64,000 bases of DNA from Seonamhaeicola maritimus (GCF_008056315.1 NZ_VRKQ01000008.1:1134957-1198956); one strand, 5' to 3'. Shown: positions 28,161 through 36,899, counted from the first letter of the stretch. Program-made: numbers and translations. The notes: generated by a model from the letters alone, not told the origin.

Positions 28161-28192
28161 GAAAAATAGCTTTTTTATAGATAAAACGCAAA
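28161..28192 (-). promoter_or_regulatory. Predicted promoter of the 1628-aa protein gene
   Basis: The minus strand reads TTTG (28192-28189), a 20-nt spacer and TATTTTTC (28168-28161), one base off the TAnnTTTG consensus. It lies about 50 nt before the GTG start. Confidence 0.6.
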
Positions 28193-28211
28193 TAAAATCC
28201 GATAAAACGCA
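28180..28211 (-). repeat. 11-bp direct repeat at 21-bp spacing next to the -33 box
   Basis: GATAAAACGCA occurs at 28180-28190 and 28201-28211 (TGCGTTTTATC on the coding strand), so both copies face the same side of the helix, two turns apart. One copy overlaps the -33 box, which suits an activator or repressor site. Confidence 0.55.
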
Positions 28212-28238
28212 TATTTTAAAGGTTTGTATGACAGGAAA

Positions 28239-29525
28239 TCAATTTTTTAATGTAAAATGGCTTTTAAAAACTCTACCATCTTGTAATACTACCAAAAACC
28301 AATAATCATCAGTTGGTAATTTCTCTCCATTTAATAATCCATTCCATCCCTCTCCTAATGGGTTAAGTTCTTTTATTAGTTTTCCAAATCTGTCAAATAT
28401 TTGAATTTTTGTATTAGGTTGAAACATACTTGAGACTCCATAAACTTGCCAAGTGTCATTTTTGCCGTCATTATTTGGAGTTAGAAACTTTGGAAACCCA
28501 ATTACAGAAACTTTGTTGTTTACTGTTCCACAGTCATTTTTTATATCTTTTACTGAAACTGAATAAATACCAGGAAAAACATTTTCAAACACATTGCTGT
28601 TTTGATAATTTGTGTAAACCACATTATTCTCATCTAATAACCTATATTGATAGTCACCTTCACCAGAAACAAAAACAGTAATTATATTGTTTTCAGTTGC
28701 ATCCTTAACTTCAATATTTTCAAAGGATGCGAGATTAGAAGGTTCTACATTGATAGTTCTTGATTTTGAGCAATTATTACTGTTAGTAACGGTAACGATA
28801 TAAACTCCTGTTTCGTTTATTTCTATTTCATAAGTATCTTCACCTGATGTCCAATTATAGGTGTAATTACTTGGTGAATCATTTAATACAGCGGCATTCA
28901 AAGTAATTTTACTTGGAAAAAAGTTTAAACAGTAATATGTTAAATTTTCCGTGGTTATATTAGGTAACTCATGTACAGTCAGGGCTACCTCGCTTATTCC
29001 ATAACAATTATTATTGTTTTCAACACGTGCAAAAATGGTTTGAGAATAGGGCGTAGTATTGGTGAATGAATCGCTTAACCCATTCTGTTCTAAAAGTGCA
29101 TCTTGATAAGTTTGATAATAAGAAATGATTAACCCAATTGGTAAACCGTTTGTTACGATGGGATCAGCTTCTCGTAAATTGAAAATATGAATTCCATCTT
29201 CAATCCCATCGTCATCACATTCAAATAAGGCTGCATTTATTGAGTCTGTTAGGCTGACTTCTATAGTTAATTCTGAATGACTTAGACAACCAGTTCGAGT
29301 ATCACTAACTTCTACATATATAGTTTGCGGGTTTGATGTATTGTTAAATGAATCACCATTAACCTCAATGGTTCTAGCAGCATCCAAATAGAATTTAGTG
29401 GACAAATTCGAATTATTTTCAGTCAAATCCGAATTAGCTTCATTAAGGTTAAAAAGTGTAGAACCATCAACAACTCCATCTTCGTCACATTGTATAATGG
29501 TATGATTAAATGCTAATGGGTTTGG
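28239..29525 (-). repeat. Duplicated C-terminal segment, copy in the 813-aa protein
   Basis: About 1.29 kb encoding the last 428 or so residues (from NPNP...NHTI to the C-terminus), closely matching 30684-31977 in order and sequence. The upstream parts of the two genes are unrelated. Confidence 0.8.
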
Positions 29526-30680
29526 GTTTACTATTAGATTTAAAGGCGTGATACTCCTACAATCTGTATAAATAGTATTTTCAACCCTAACAAAAACTTG
29601 CTCATTAAATGGTGAATTATTGTAATATAAATTTGGTAATGGTGCTCGTCTATTCTCAGCTTCTGCATTTGTTCTGTGATATGTGACATTGTAATCAGCA
29701 GAGCTAAGCCCATTTAAAATTTCATTATTTTTTGAGCTTAAATTAAAATTTAAACGTCCATTTCTGTCATCCCCATCATTTGTGTTGTCGCACAGGATGA
29801 AATCTGCAGGTGTTTTAATATTGGGGCCTAAATTTACACTTAAGTTAAAATCTGTTAATTCAAAACAGCCTGTAGTGTTATTAGTTATTCTTGCGAATAT
29901 TTTTTGTGGATTATTCAGGTTGGTATAAGGACTGGTTAAAGGGTTAATATTAATATTAGCATCACTTTCAGAGGCATGATAGGAGATGGTGACACCCGTT
30001 TGAGTACCAGTAATAAGAGATGTATTATCCGTTAGGTTAAATGTTGTAAACCCATCATTAAACGGAGCTGTTATATCACAACTTTCTATATCTGTTGGTG
30101 TTCCGCTCCTACTTGATTGATCATTTGGCGGATCAGCAAATCGTGCGGTTCCGGTCCATTCAAGGTTAAAGGGACTATTCCCAATAGGTCTATCAATAAC
30201 GATAAAATAACTTTCACCTGCATTAACATCAAGCCATTTCACAAAACTATCACCCAAAGCTCCTGGACCTTCTGATGTGTCTGATGAACTAGCGTTCATT
30301 CCTGTTAGGTTGTTTCCTTGGCTAGCTGCTTGAGGATTAGTGGTAGAACACCTGATGGTGCTACCAACATTTGAACAACTTACATTAGGACCAAACACAA
30401 AAAAATCATAATCTTCTGATATTGCTGTACTTTCTGGAGTTAAAGTAAAACCCAGAGTGCCACTCGTAACCACAGTTACTTTTAACCATACACTATTATT
30501 TTCATTGCTACTGCATGAATTGGCAAATTCTCTAAGGCCTGAGCCGTTAACGTCTAAACTTACATCTGAATTACCACAAGTAACTATGGCATCTATACAA
30601 TCATTTGGTTGTTGAGCATAACCTTTTAGGCTAAATACAATTAATAAAAAATATAGATTAAATCTTTTAATGATATTCAA
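28239..30680 (-). CDS. Type IX-secreted protein, type B sorting domain (813 aa)
   Basis: 813 aa with a signal peptide (FNLYFLLIVFSLKGYAQ). Residues about 25-180 form a beta domain (PNDCIDAIVTCGNSDVSL, LGFTLTPESTAISEDYDFFVFG, ESYFIVIDRP) like pre-peptidase C-terminal or related modules. Four Cys-paired repeats follow, then an Ig-like segment (YNWTSGEDTYEIEI, TVTNSNNCSKSRTI) and the type B domain (FLTPNNDGKNDTWQV, IQIFDRFGKLIKEL, GWNGLLNG, DDYWFLVVLQDGR, SHFTLKN). The start is TTG at 30680, 3 nt after the stop of the preceding gene, so the two are cotranscribed. Confidence 0.87.
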   Translation of the reverse strand: MNIIKRFNLYFLLIVFSLKGYAQQPNDCIDAIVTCGNSDVSLDVNGSGLREFANSCSSNENNSVWLKVTVVTSGTLGFTLTPESTAISEDYDFFVFGPNVSCSNVGSTIRCSTTNPQAASQGNNLTGMNASSSDTSEGPGALGDSFVKWLDVNAGESYFIVIDRPIGNSPFNLEWTGTARFADPPNDQSSRSGTPTDIESCDITAPFNDGFTTFNLTDNTSLITGTQTGVTISYHASESDANININPLTSPYTNLNNPQKIFARITNNTTGCFELTDFNLSVNLGPNIKTPADFILCDNTNDGDDRNGRLNFNLSSKNNEILNGLSSADYNVTYHRTNAEAENRRAPLPNLYYNNSPFNEQVFVRVENTIYTDCRSITPLNLIVNPNPLAFNHTIIQCDEDGVVDGSTLFNLNEANSDLTENNSNLSTKFYLDAARTIEVNGDSFNNTSNPQTIYVEVSDTRTGCLSHSELTIEVSLTDSINAALFECDDDGIEDGIHIFNLREADPIVTNGLPIGLIISYYQTYQDALLEQNGLSDSFTNTTPYSQTIFARVENNNNCYGISEVALTVHELPNITTENLTYYCLNFFPSKITLNAAVLNDSPSNYTYNWTSGEDTYEIEINETGVYIVTVTNSNNCSKSRTINVEPSNLASFENIEVKDATENNIITVFVSGEGDYQYRLLDENNVVYTNYQNSNVFENVFPGIYSVSVKDIKNDCGTVNNKVSVIGFPKFLTPNNDGKNDTWQVYGVSSMFQPNTKIQIFDRFGKLIKELNPLGEGWNGLLNGEKLPTDDYWFLVVLQDGRVFKSHFTLKN
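28965..30095 (-). repeat. Four Cys-paired repeats in the 813-aa protein
   Basis: Approximate limits. The units begin SCDITAPFNDGFTTFNL, LCDNTNDGDDRNGRLNFNL, QCDEDGVVDGSTLFNL and ECDDDGIEDGIHIFNL. Each ends with an xTI/KIxARV/I-type strand and a second Cys. Confidence 0.75.
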
Positions 30681-30683
30681 GGG

Positions 30684-31977
30684 CTAATACTTTAAAGTAA
30701 AATGACTTTTAAAAATTCTACCATCTTGTAAAATTACAGAAAACCAATAATCATCTGATGGTAGTTTTTCTCCATTGAAATGGCCATCCCATCCTTTCCC
30801 CAAAGGACTTAATTCCTTTATAAGCTTTCCGTATCTATCAAAAATTTTGATTTTGGTATTGGGTTGAAACATGCTTGAAACACCATATACTTGCCATGTA
30901 TCATGAAATCCATCATTGTTTGGAGTTAAGAATTTAGGGAATCCTATTACACTTACTTTTTCAGGTAAGGTAGTGCCACAGTCATTTTTAGTATCTTTTA
31001 TTATAATAGAATAAATACCAGGAAAGACGTTTTCAAAAACATTACTATCTTGATATGATGCATAAACATTATTTTTCTCATCAAGTAATTGGTACTGATA
31101 TGTTCCTTCACCCGAAGCTACTATAGTTATTACGTTGTTTTGAGATGCGTCTTTAATTTCAATATTATCAATGGTAGCGAGGTTGGATGGTTCTACTTTT
31201 ATTGTTCTAATTTTTGAACACATATTTGAATTAGTAACAGTAACAGTATATTCTTTCGCTTCATTAATTTCAATATTATATGTGTCTTCACCTGTAGACC
31301 AATTATAAGTATAATTTGAGGGATTATCTAATATACCTGCATTAATACTAATGGTTTGAGGGAAATAGTTTAAACAGTAATAAGTTAAATCTTCAATACT
31401 AATATTTGGTAATTGGTTTACAATTAATGAAATTTCACTGATTCCATAACAATTATTAGCATTCTCAACCCTTGCATAAATTGTTTGATTATAGGGAGTT
31501 GTATTTGTAAAAGAACTAGTTAGGGCATTTTGTTCTAAAAGCGCATTTTCATAGGTTTCAAAATATGAAATATCTAATCCTGAAGGTAGGCCATTAACTA
31601 ATTTGTTTTCAAAATCTCTTAAATTGAATAAGTAATAACCATCTTCCACACCATCATCATCACAAACTTCAATTGAGGTATCATTAGATTCCGTAACACT
31701 AACCTCTAAAATAAGTTCAGAATAACTGAAACATTGGGTTTTATTATTAATTATTTCAACATAAATAGTTTGCGGATTTGATGTGTTTGAGAATGAGTTT
31801 CCATCAATTTCCTTAGTTCTTTCAGAGTCTATGTAAAATTTTACAGATAAGGCTTTATCGTTTCCTGTTAAACCTATATTGGCTTCGGTTAAATTAAAAA
31901 GTGTATAGCCATCTTTAACTCCATCTTCATCGCATTGTAAAATGGTATGATTACTTGCTGCGGGATTTGGATTAAAC
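30684..31977 (-). repeat. Duplicated C-terminal segment, copy in the 906-aa protein
   Basis: The partner of 28239-29525. It includes two Cys-paired repeats, the Ig-like segment and the type B sorting domain. The QPNTKI.IFDR.GKLIKEL.PLG.GW block is nearly identical between copies. Confidence 0.8.
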
Positions 31978-33404
31978 AGGACAAAAGCAGATCCTTCAAT
32001 AGCGCAATCTCCATTATTTGGGTCTATGTATACTTCGTAATGACCACTTTGAGTAACTTCTAAATCAAAGTCAGTTTCAGATAAAGGTACTTCATCTAAA
32101 GTCCAGGAGTATGTGCCTCCAGGAATATCAACTGATGTTAACATATATGTGTCTCCTTCACATAAATCTAAGTTGGTAGAACTTTCACCATTTTTGATAA
32201 TATCAATCTGCTGATTAAAGAATGAAGCAATAAAAGGAGGCAAACCTTGAGATGAATTATTTGGAGAAAGACTTATTGCGTTATGTTGATAGTTACTAGC
32301 TGCTCCAATATTGTTAGGGTTATTAATAACACCAAGGTAAGGCAATCCTTGATTATAAGTAGCGCTAAGTGCTCTATAAATTTTTCCATTTGGCCCCAAT
32401 TGTAAGCCACCTCTATATAAATTTCTTTCATCTAAAATTATTTGAGAAGCCTGAATATCTGGAGCCATCATATTAAATTGAGATAAAACAGAAGTATGAT
32501 TTGAGGGATCTTCGTTATTCTCTCTATTTTCAAAATCGAAAAAATTATTATACGCATGAACATAAAGCAATTCACTGTTAGGTGAAAACTCAACTCCGTA
32601 GGGGTAAGGGCTAGCATTACTGTTAATGGATAGTTCTTCCATATTTGTAACTAGTCCAGTAGAAGAATCAAAGTCAAAAATTTGCAAACCACTTACGGCG
32701 TTGGCATTTGCCATTTTTGTTCCATCTGGAGAAACTTTTAAGTAACCTCTTCGGTCTCCAATAAATAAGGAAGGGAAAGTAGATGTAATTGAGGCTGTAT
32801 TGACACCTGTGTTACTCACTTCAAAAGTATGAAAAGTATTATATGCTTCAGAAGTACCATCTTCTGAAGCAAAAGTAATTACCCAAATAGATTTTGTTAT
32901 ACAATCTTTTAAAACGGCTGTTAATTTCTCAGAACAATGCTGAAGTAAGTTTACATTTTTTTGAGTAACTTCTCCTAAGCCACCACCAAGAGTCATATCT
33001 ACTATAGAGTAGTTAAAACCATTATTTGGGTCAGTTTGACCGATAGATGTATCTACAGTAAAAATGTAATAGATATTTTCATCATCTGGTTTAGGAACAA
33101 TAATGGCAGACTGTGTACTTGAATTATCGCCAAATAAGGCAAATCCATTTGTCATGGTGCTATGGTTTTTGTTCCATACAGTTGTACCGTCAGTGTAAAA
33201 CAGTAAGTTCCCAAATTCGTCTGAAATTGAAGAACAACCCTCGTTGGTAGACAATTGACCATTATTAACAGAGGTAATTGAATTACTGGCTAAGTTAAAC
33301 TGCACCCCCGCACCATAACCAAAATACCAGTTAGATGCTTGTCTTTGGGCAAAGACACATATACTGAATACACATAGTATAAGGGATGTGATAATTTTTT
33401 TCAT
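30684..33404 (-). CDS. Type IX-secreted protein with propeller-like N-domain, type B sorting domain (906 aa)
   Basis: 906 aa with a signal peptide (SLILCVFSICVFAQ). Residues about 20-400 look like a beta-propeller or WD-like repeat domain: NWYFGYGAGVQFNL, ISDEFGNLLFYTDGTTVW, SAIIVPKPDDENIYYIFTV, GYLKVSPDGTKMANAN, GPNGKIYRAL. Then come an Ig-like region, two Cys-paired repeats, a second Ig-like segment and the type B domain (FLTPNNDGFHDTWQV to SHFTLKY). Start is ATG 33404, 28 nt after the ABC permease gene. Likely surface-bound; ligand unknown. Confidence 0.87.
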   Translation of the reverse strand: MKKIITSLILCVFSICVFAQRQASNWYFGYGAGVQFNLASNSITSVNNGQLSTNEGCSSISDEFGNLLFYTDGTTVWNKNHSTMTNGFALFGDNSSTQSAIIVPKPDDENIYYIFTVDTSIGQTDPNNGFNYSIVDMTLGGGLGEVTQKNVNLLQHCSEKLTAVLKDCITKSIWVITFASEDGTSEAYNTFHTFEVSNTGVNTASITSTFPSLFIGDRRGYLKVSPDGTKMANANAVSGLQIFDFDSSTGLVTNMEELSINSNASPYPYGVEFSPNSELLYVHAYNNFFDFENRENNEDPSNHTSVLSQFNMMAPDIQASQIILDERNLYRGGLQLGPNGKIYRALSATYNQGLPYLGVINNPNNIGAASNYQHNAISLSPNNSSQGLPPFIASFFNQQIDIIKNGESSTNLDLCEGDTYMLTSVDIPGGTYSWTLDEVPLSETDFDLEVTQSGHYEVYIDPNNGDCAIEGSAFVLFNPNPAASNHTILQCDEDGVKDGYTLFNLTEANIGLTGNDKALSVKFYIDSERTKEIDGNSFSNTSNPQTIYVEIINNKTQCFSYSELILEVSVTESNDTSIEVCDDDGVEDGYYLFNLRDFENKLVNGLPSGLDISYFETYENALLEQNALTSSFTNTTPYNQTIYARVENANNCYGISEISLIVNQLPNISIEDLTYYCLNYFPQTISINAGILDNPSNYTYNWSTGEDTYNIEINEAKEYTVTVTNSNMCSKIRTIKVEPSNLATIDNIEIKDASQNNVITIVASGEGTYQYQLLDEKNNVYASYQDSNVFENVFPGIYSIIIKDTKNDCGTTLPEKVSVIGFPKFLTPNNDGFHDTWQVYGVSSMFQPNTKIKIFDRYGKLIKELSPLGKGWDGHFNGEKLPSDDYWFSVILQDGRIFKSHFTLKY
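31405..31955 (-). repeat. Two Cys-paired repeats in the 906-aa protein
   Basis: Approximate limits. Units LQCDEDGVKDGYTLFNL and EVCDDDGVEDGYYLFNL are closest to repeats 3 and 4 of the 813-aa protein. Confidence 0.75.
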
Positions 33405-33432
33405 TCTTCAATAGCCAAGGCTACCAAAGATA

Positions 33433-34257
33433 TTATAAATCCCGCTTTTTTAATAATCTATACGATAAAAAGATAAATAGGGCTGTCCAACCTAAAACTA
33501 TAAGCATTTCATAGCCATGCGCTCCATAATCATAAGACAAATCTACTTTATCAGGAAATTTTGTCATTGCTATCCTCTGGAAAGGTTGATCTATAAGTTT
33601 ATACATGGATTTTAACGGAAAGAAATTCTGAATTTTTTCAGCAATATCAGCATTAAATTTCCATGTAATTAATCCGAATATTATCCATTCCACTATGTAT
33701 AAAATAAAAAGAAATGCAAGCGCAAAAGCAGAACGTTTAACAAGCATTCCAAAAAATAAACACAAACTAAAGAAACCAATAAGTTTAATAAAATAGGCCA
33801 TTAAAAACTCAGTCTCTTGAATTATTATGGAAAACTCATTATAGCTTGAGTAGTATAACCCAATACAAAATGAAATAAGAAAAATTAATATAGTGGATAC
33901 CAATGAAAAGAAGGTAATTGTGTAGAATTTAGATAGAATAAATTCCTTTTTACTCAGTCCATCAATAAGGTTTTGTTTTATTGTTTTATTACTGTATTCA
34001 TTTCCAATCATACTAACCACTACTATGGCGAAAAAGAATTTAAATTGAGATGCAAAAAAGGTGGTTAAGTGCCATATAACAGGGAAGTTAAATATCCCTA
34101 ACTCGCCTAATTCGAGCGTAAAAAAACCAAATACATTAATTTTTAGTGAAGAAAGAAGTATCACAAAGAATGGCAAAACAAACGATACGAAAATGAGAAT
34201 TTTACTAGTTCTGTTTAAGAGTAATTTTTGTAATTCTAAATTTAAAAGTCTTAGCAT
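33433..34257 (-). CDS. ABC-2 type transporter permease
   Basis: 274 aa with six hydrophobic segments, the usual size and layout of ABC-2 permeases. It begins MLRLLNLELQKLLLNRTSKILIFVSFVLPF, the family's cytoplasmic start. A conserved MIGNEYSNKTIKQNLIDGLSKKEF block follows. It should form an inner-membrane exporter with the ATPase 4 nt upstream. The substrate is not readable. It is followed 28 nt later by two type IX cargo genes on the same strand. Confidence 0.86.
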   Translation of the reverse strand: MLRLLNLELQKLLLNRTSKILIFVSFVLPFFVILLSSLKINVFGFFTLELGELGIFNFPVIWHLTTFFASQFKFFFAIVVVSMIGNEYSNKTIKQNLIDGLSKKEFILSKFYTITFFSLVSTILIFLISFCIGLYYSSYNEFSIIIQETEFLMAYFIKLIGFFSLCLFFGMLVKRSAFALAFLFILYIVEWIIFGLITWKFNADIAEKIQNFFPLKSMYKLIDQPFQRIAMTKFPDKVDLSYDYGAHGYEMLIVLGWTALFIFLSYRLLKKRDL

Positions 34258-34261
34258 CGTA

Positions 34262-35173
34262 TTAGTTTTGGTTAATTGGGTTATTGTCTGTTAATTGCAA
34301 GAACTGCTCTTCCAAACTTTCTTTTCTTTGAATTAGATGTGTAAGAATAATGCCATTTTCAAATAGGTACTTATTAAATTCTTCAGACTTCATGGGTTCT
34401 GTTAAAAATGCTGTAACTAAATCATCTTCAGTCTTAACGTTTCCAAAGGATTTATGATTTTTCAATAATTTTACTAACTCGTTTTGATTATTACATTTAA
34501 GTTCAAAGAAACCATGGCTAGAAATCATTTCATCTACTCTACCAGAGTACAACTTTTCTCCTTTTCTTAAAACAACTACATGAGAACAAACTTTTTCAAC
34601 TTCATCTAATAGATGGGAGGCTAATAAAATAGTAGTTCCTTTAGTGGCTATTTCCTTAATTATTTCTCTAATTTGATGAATGCCTTGAGGGTCTAGACCA
34701 TTGGTAGGTTCGTCTAAAATCAAAATCTCAGGATCATTTAAAAGAGCAGAAGCAATAGCCAAACGTTGTTTCATACCTAATGAAAATGTTCTAAATTTAC
34801 TATCTCTTCGTTCTAATAGTCCAACAATTTCAAGTTTTTCGTCAATCTTACTATAATCAACACCTTTTATCTTACAAACCAATTTTAAGTTCTGATATCC
34901 AGACATATAGGGGTAGAAATTTGGACGTTCTATAATGGCCCCAACTTTTTTTAAGGCATGGTGGGTTGATATGTTTCCGTCAAACCAATGAAAATCACCT
35001 GATGTTTTGTTTACAACATTTAAAACAACTCCAAGGGTGGTAGATTTTCCACTACCGTTAGGACCTAAAATACCATAAACATTTCCTTTGTTTATAGTGA
35101 AAGACAAATCTTTTACTGCGGTTAAATACCCAAATTTTTTAGTGAGATTGTTGATTGTAAGAATGGATTCCAA
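34262..35173 (-). CDS. ABC transporter ATP-binding protein
   Basis: 303 aa. Walker A GPNGSGKST (37-45), ABC signature FSLGMKQRLAIA, Walker B EILILDEPTNGLDP and the H-loop ILLASHLLDEVE are intact. The C-terminal 80 or so residues are typical of ABC-2 exporter ATPases of the antibiotic or lipid type. The start is TTG at 35173; no in-frame ATG lies nearby. An inverted repeat sits 17 nt upstream. It energizes the permease next to it. Confidence 0.93.
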   Translation of the reverse strand: MESILTINNLTKKFGYLTAVKDLSFTINKGNVYGILGPNGSGKSTTLGVVLNVVNKTSGDFHWFDGNISTHHALKKVGAIIERPNFYPYMSGYQNLKLVCKIKGVDYSKIDEKLEIVGLLERRDSKFRTFSLGMKQRLAIASALLNDPEILILDEPTNGLDPQGIHQIREIIKEIATKGTTILLASHLLDEVEKVCSHVVVLRKGEKLYSGRVDEMISSHGFFELKCNNQNELVKLLKNHKSFGNVKTEDDLVTAFLTEPMKSEEFNKYLFENGIILTHLIQRKESLEEQFLQLTDNNPINQN

Positions 35174-35189
35174 ATTGCAACATTTTTTA

Positions 35190-35208
35190 TGTCAAAATGT
35201 ATTTGACA
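35190..35208. promoter_or_regulatory. Palindrome upstream of the ABC exporter operon
   Basis: TGTCAAA (35190-35196), spacer ATGTA, TTTGACA (35202-35208). This 7-bp dyad of Crp/Fnr- or TetR-site size lies 17-35 nt before the TTG start, a good place for an operator. Confidence 0.45.
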
Positions 35209-35294
35209 ATGGTTAGTTATATGGGTAAGACGAACCTCTTTATATTTTGTTACACTATTGCAATAAAACCTATAAAATTAACTAATTTTACATC

Positions 35295-36356
35295 ATGAAG
35301 GATTTGAAAATATCTAAGAAAAAACCGTCATTTCAGATTAGTGAAAAGTTGAGTAATTATCTTACTGAATATAATAGAAATATAGAGATTCCTATTTTTT
35401 ATGAAGACCTGTTACGTTTTCAGGGATCTATTGTGGTATATGATGAAGATGACAATGATACGTTATGGATTAGAGTTTATTATAACGACTATGAACGTGA
35501 GGAAATAGAAATGTCTTTAAAGAAAGTGTACACTATTTTACATTCTGATGGGAATGAAGATACACATCCTTTTTTGAGTGTTGATGCTATTGATTATTGT
35601 ACGTTTGGAAATTCAAGGCCCTTCAGAATCAAAATCAGGAATATTTTAAATGATAATTTCACCTATTTTTATGTTAAGGTGGCCGATGCTTCTAGAATTT
35701 ATGGTTTGGAATTTGAACATATGCTATCTCCTTATAATATTCACTTTCTGGTTTACAAGGATACTTTAATTGAAGAGCATATAGCTGGAATACCTGGTGA
35801 TGTATTTATTAAAACCATGTTGCCAAACTGTACTAGGTCTGAAAAAGCCCAAATAGCAAAAGAGTTTGTTAAGTTTAATGAACGTTGTATGATTAGACTT
35901 TTAGGAGACATGCGTTCTTACAACTATGTTATTGTTCCAACTCATGATTTTGATCATGTAGTCTATAAGATTAGAGCTATAGATTTTGACCAACAGTCAT
36001 ATGAAGGGAAGTTCAATATCTATCGTCCTCAATTCTTCAAAGAAAATTTAGAAATGGTTAAGATGGTTTCTCAAATTTTAAAGAAACTTTCTATAAATCA
36101 ATATAAGACTGAGGAACGGTCTATATTAGTTAAGCGTTTAAAAAGTTTTAATGATAGAATAGAGTTGTTACTTTCTAGTATGAAAGAAGATACTATTTCT
36201 ACTTATGCTCATATAGATAATCTAAAGAATGAGATTTTTAAATATTCTAAAGATGAAAAGTTTTTGAATTGTAACTCAATGGGGCAAATTCTTAGTTGTG
36301 GATTAGATTTTTTAGTTACCAATTATAAAAACGTAAACCCGTTAAAACTTAACTAG
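35295..36356 (+). CDS. Conserved-looking protein of unknown function with kinase-like catalytic residues
   Basis: 353 aa, no signal peptide, probably cytoplasmic. I do not recognise a family by name. The central part resembles a small aminoglycoside-phosphotransferase/kinase fold: YFYVKVADAS with Lys128, a GLEFEHML helix with Glu139/Glu141, GDMRSYNYVI with Asp205 and Asn210 (compare HGDxxxxN), and IRAIDFDQ with Asp230/Asp232 (compare DFG/DFD). The first 100 residues are acidic and beta-rich. The gene is alone and divergent from the ABC exporter. The kinase reading is an inference from residue spacing. Confidence 0.55.
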   Translation: MKDLKISKKKPSFQISEKLSNYLTEYNRNIEIPIFYEDLLRFQGSIVVYDEDDNDTLWIRVYYNDYEREEIEMSLKKVYTILHSDGNEDTHPFLSVDAIDYCTFGNSRPFRIKIRNILNDNFTYFYVKVADASRIYGLEFEHMLSPYNIHFLVYKDTLIEEHIAGIPGDVFIKTMLPNCTRSEKAQIAKEFVKFNERCMIRLLGDMRSYNYVIVPTHDFDHVVYKIRAIDFDQQSYEGKFNIYRPQFFKENLEMVKMVSQILKKLSINQYKTEERSILVKRLKSFNDRIELLLSSMKEDTISTYAHIDNLKNEIFKYSKDEKFLNCNSMGQILSCGLDFLVTNYKNVNPLKLN

Positions 36357-36360
36357 AATG

Positions 36361-36873
36361 CTAATTCCAGTTTTCATCAAAATCTAAATTATCATAATCG
36401 TTAACGTCAAAATCGTCTTCAAATTCGTTGAAGGTATCGTCATCATCAGATTCAAATAATCGTTCTGGAGCTGTGTCAGGTACTTGTCCTTGGACAAACA
36501 TAAGGTTAGGATAATCATGACCTTCGGTTTCATCAACAATTTCAGCAAGTTCAACAAAGAAGGTCCACATACTTAAAAAATCATAAATGTATATTAGTTT
36601 TGTTTGTGCTTCATGTACAACACTATCTATAGATGTTTCATTCATTAAACGAGCCGTACCATTGTCGCTTAAATCAAATAAAGATATTTCTTCACCTTGG
36701 TCCCATTGATCATTACTTAAGTAAAATGAAGCCATTTCACTACCATCGAAACCAAAAGATTGTGTAATAATATTATGTAAGTCTTCTAAAGAGTCAGTTT
36801 CTCTTATTTCCAAATCTCGGAAAATATCCTCTTCGGTATCATTATCAAGTATAACTCTAAATCTGTAAATCAT
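36361..36873 (-). CDS. Plasmid pRiA4b ORF-3 family protein
   Basis: 170 aa. It begins with an IYRFRVILDND strand and has LEDLHNIITQSFGFDGSEMASFYL, W-rich strands, LIYIYDFLSMWTFFVELAEI, and a very acidic tail (EFEDDFDVNDYDNLDFDENW). This matches the pRiA4b ORF-3 family, which is found in chromosomes and mobile elements. The function is not established. The gene has its own -7 box and no mobile genes beside it, so it looks like a resident chromosomal copy. Confidence 0.75.
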   Translation of the reverse strand: MIYRFRVILDNDTEEDIFRDLEIRETDSLEDLHNIITQSFGFDGSEMASFYLSNDQWDQGEEISLFDLSDNGTARLMNETSIDSVVHEAQTKLIYIYDFLSMWTFFVELAEIVDETEGHDYPNLMFVQGQVPDTAPERLFESDDDDTFNEFEDDFDVNDYDNLDFDENWN

Positions 36874-36891
36874 TTATGAGAAATTATGGGG

Positions 36892-36899
36892 CAAAGTTA
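36892..36899 (-). promoter_or_regulatory. Predicted -7 box for the pRiA4b ORF-3 gene
   Basis: The minus strand reads TAACTTTG, an exact TAnnTTTG match, about 18 nt before the ATG. Confidence 0.45.

Noticed and set aside
36361-36873. Mobile-element origin of the pRiA4b ORF-3 gene
   Set aside because: No transposase, terminal repeats or target-site duplication were seen nearby, so only the family name suggests it.
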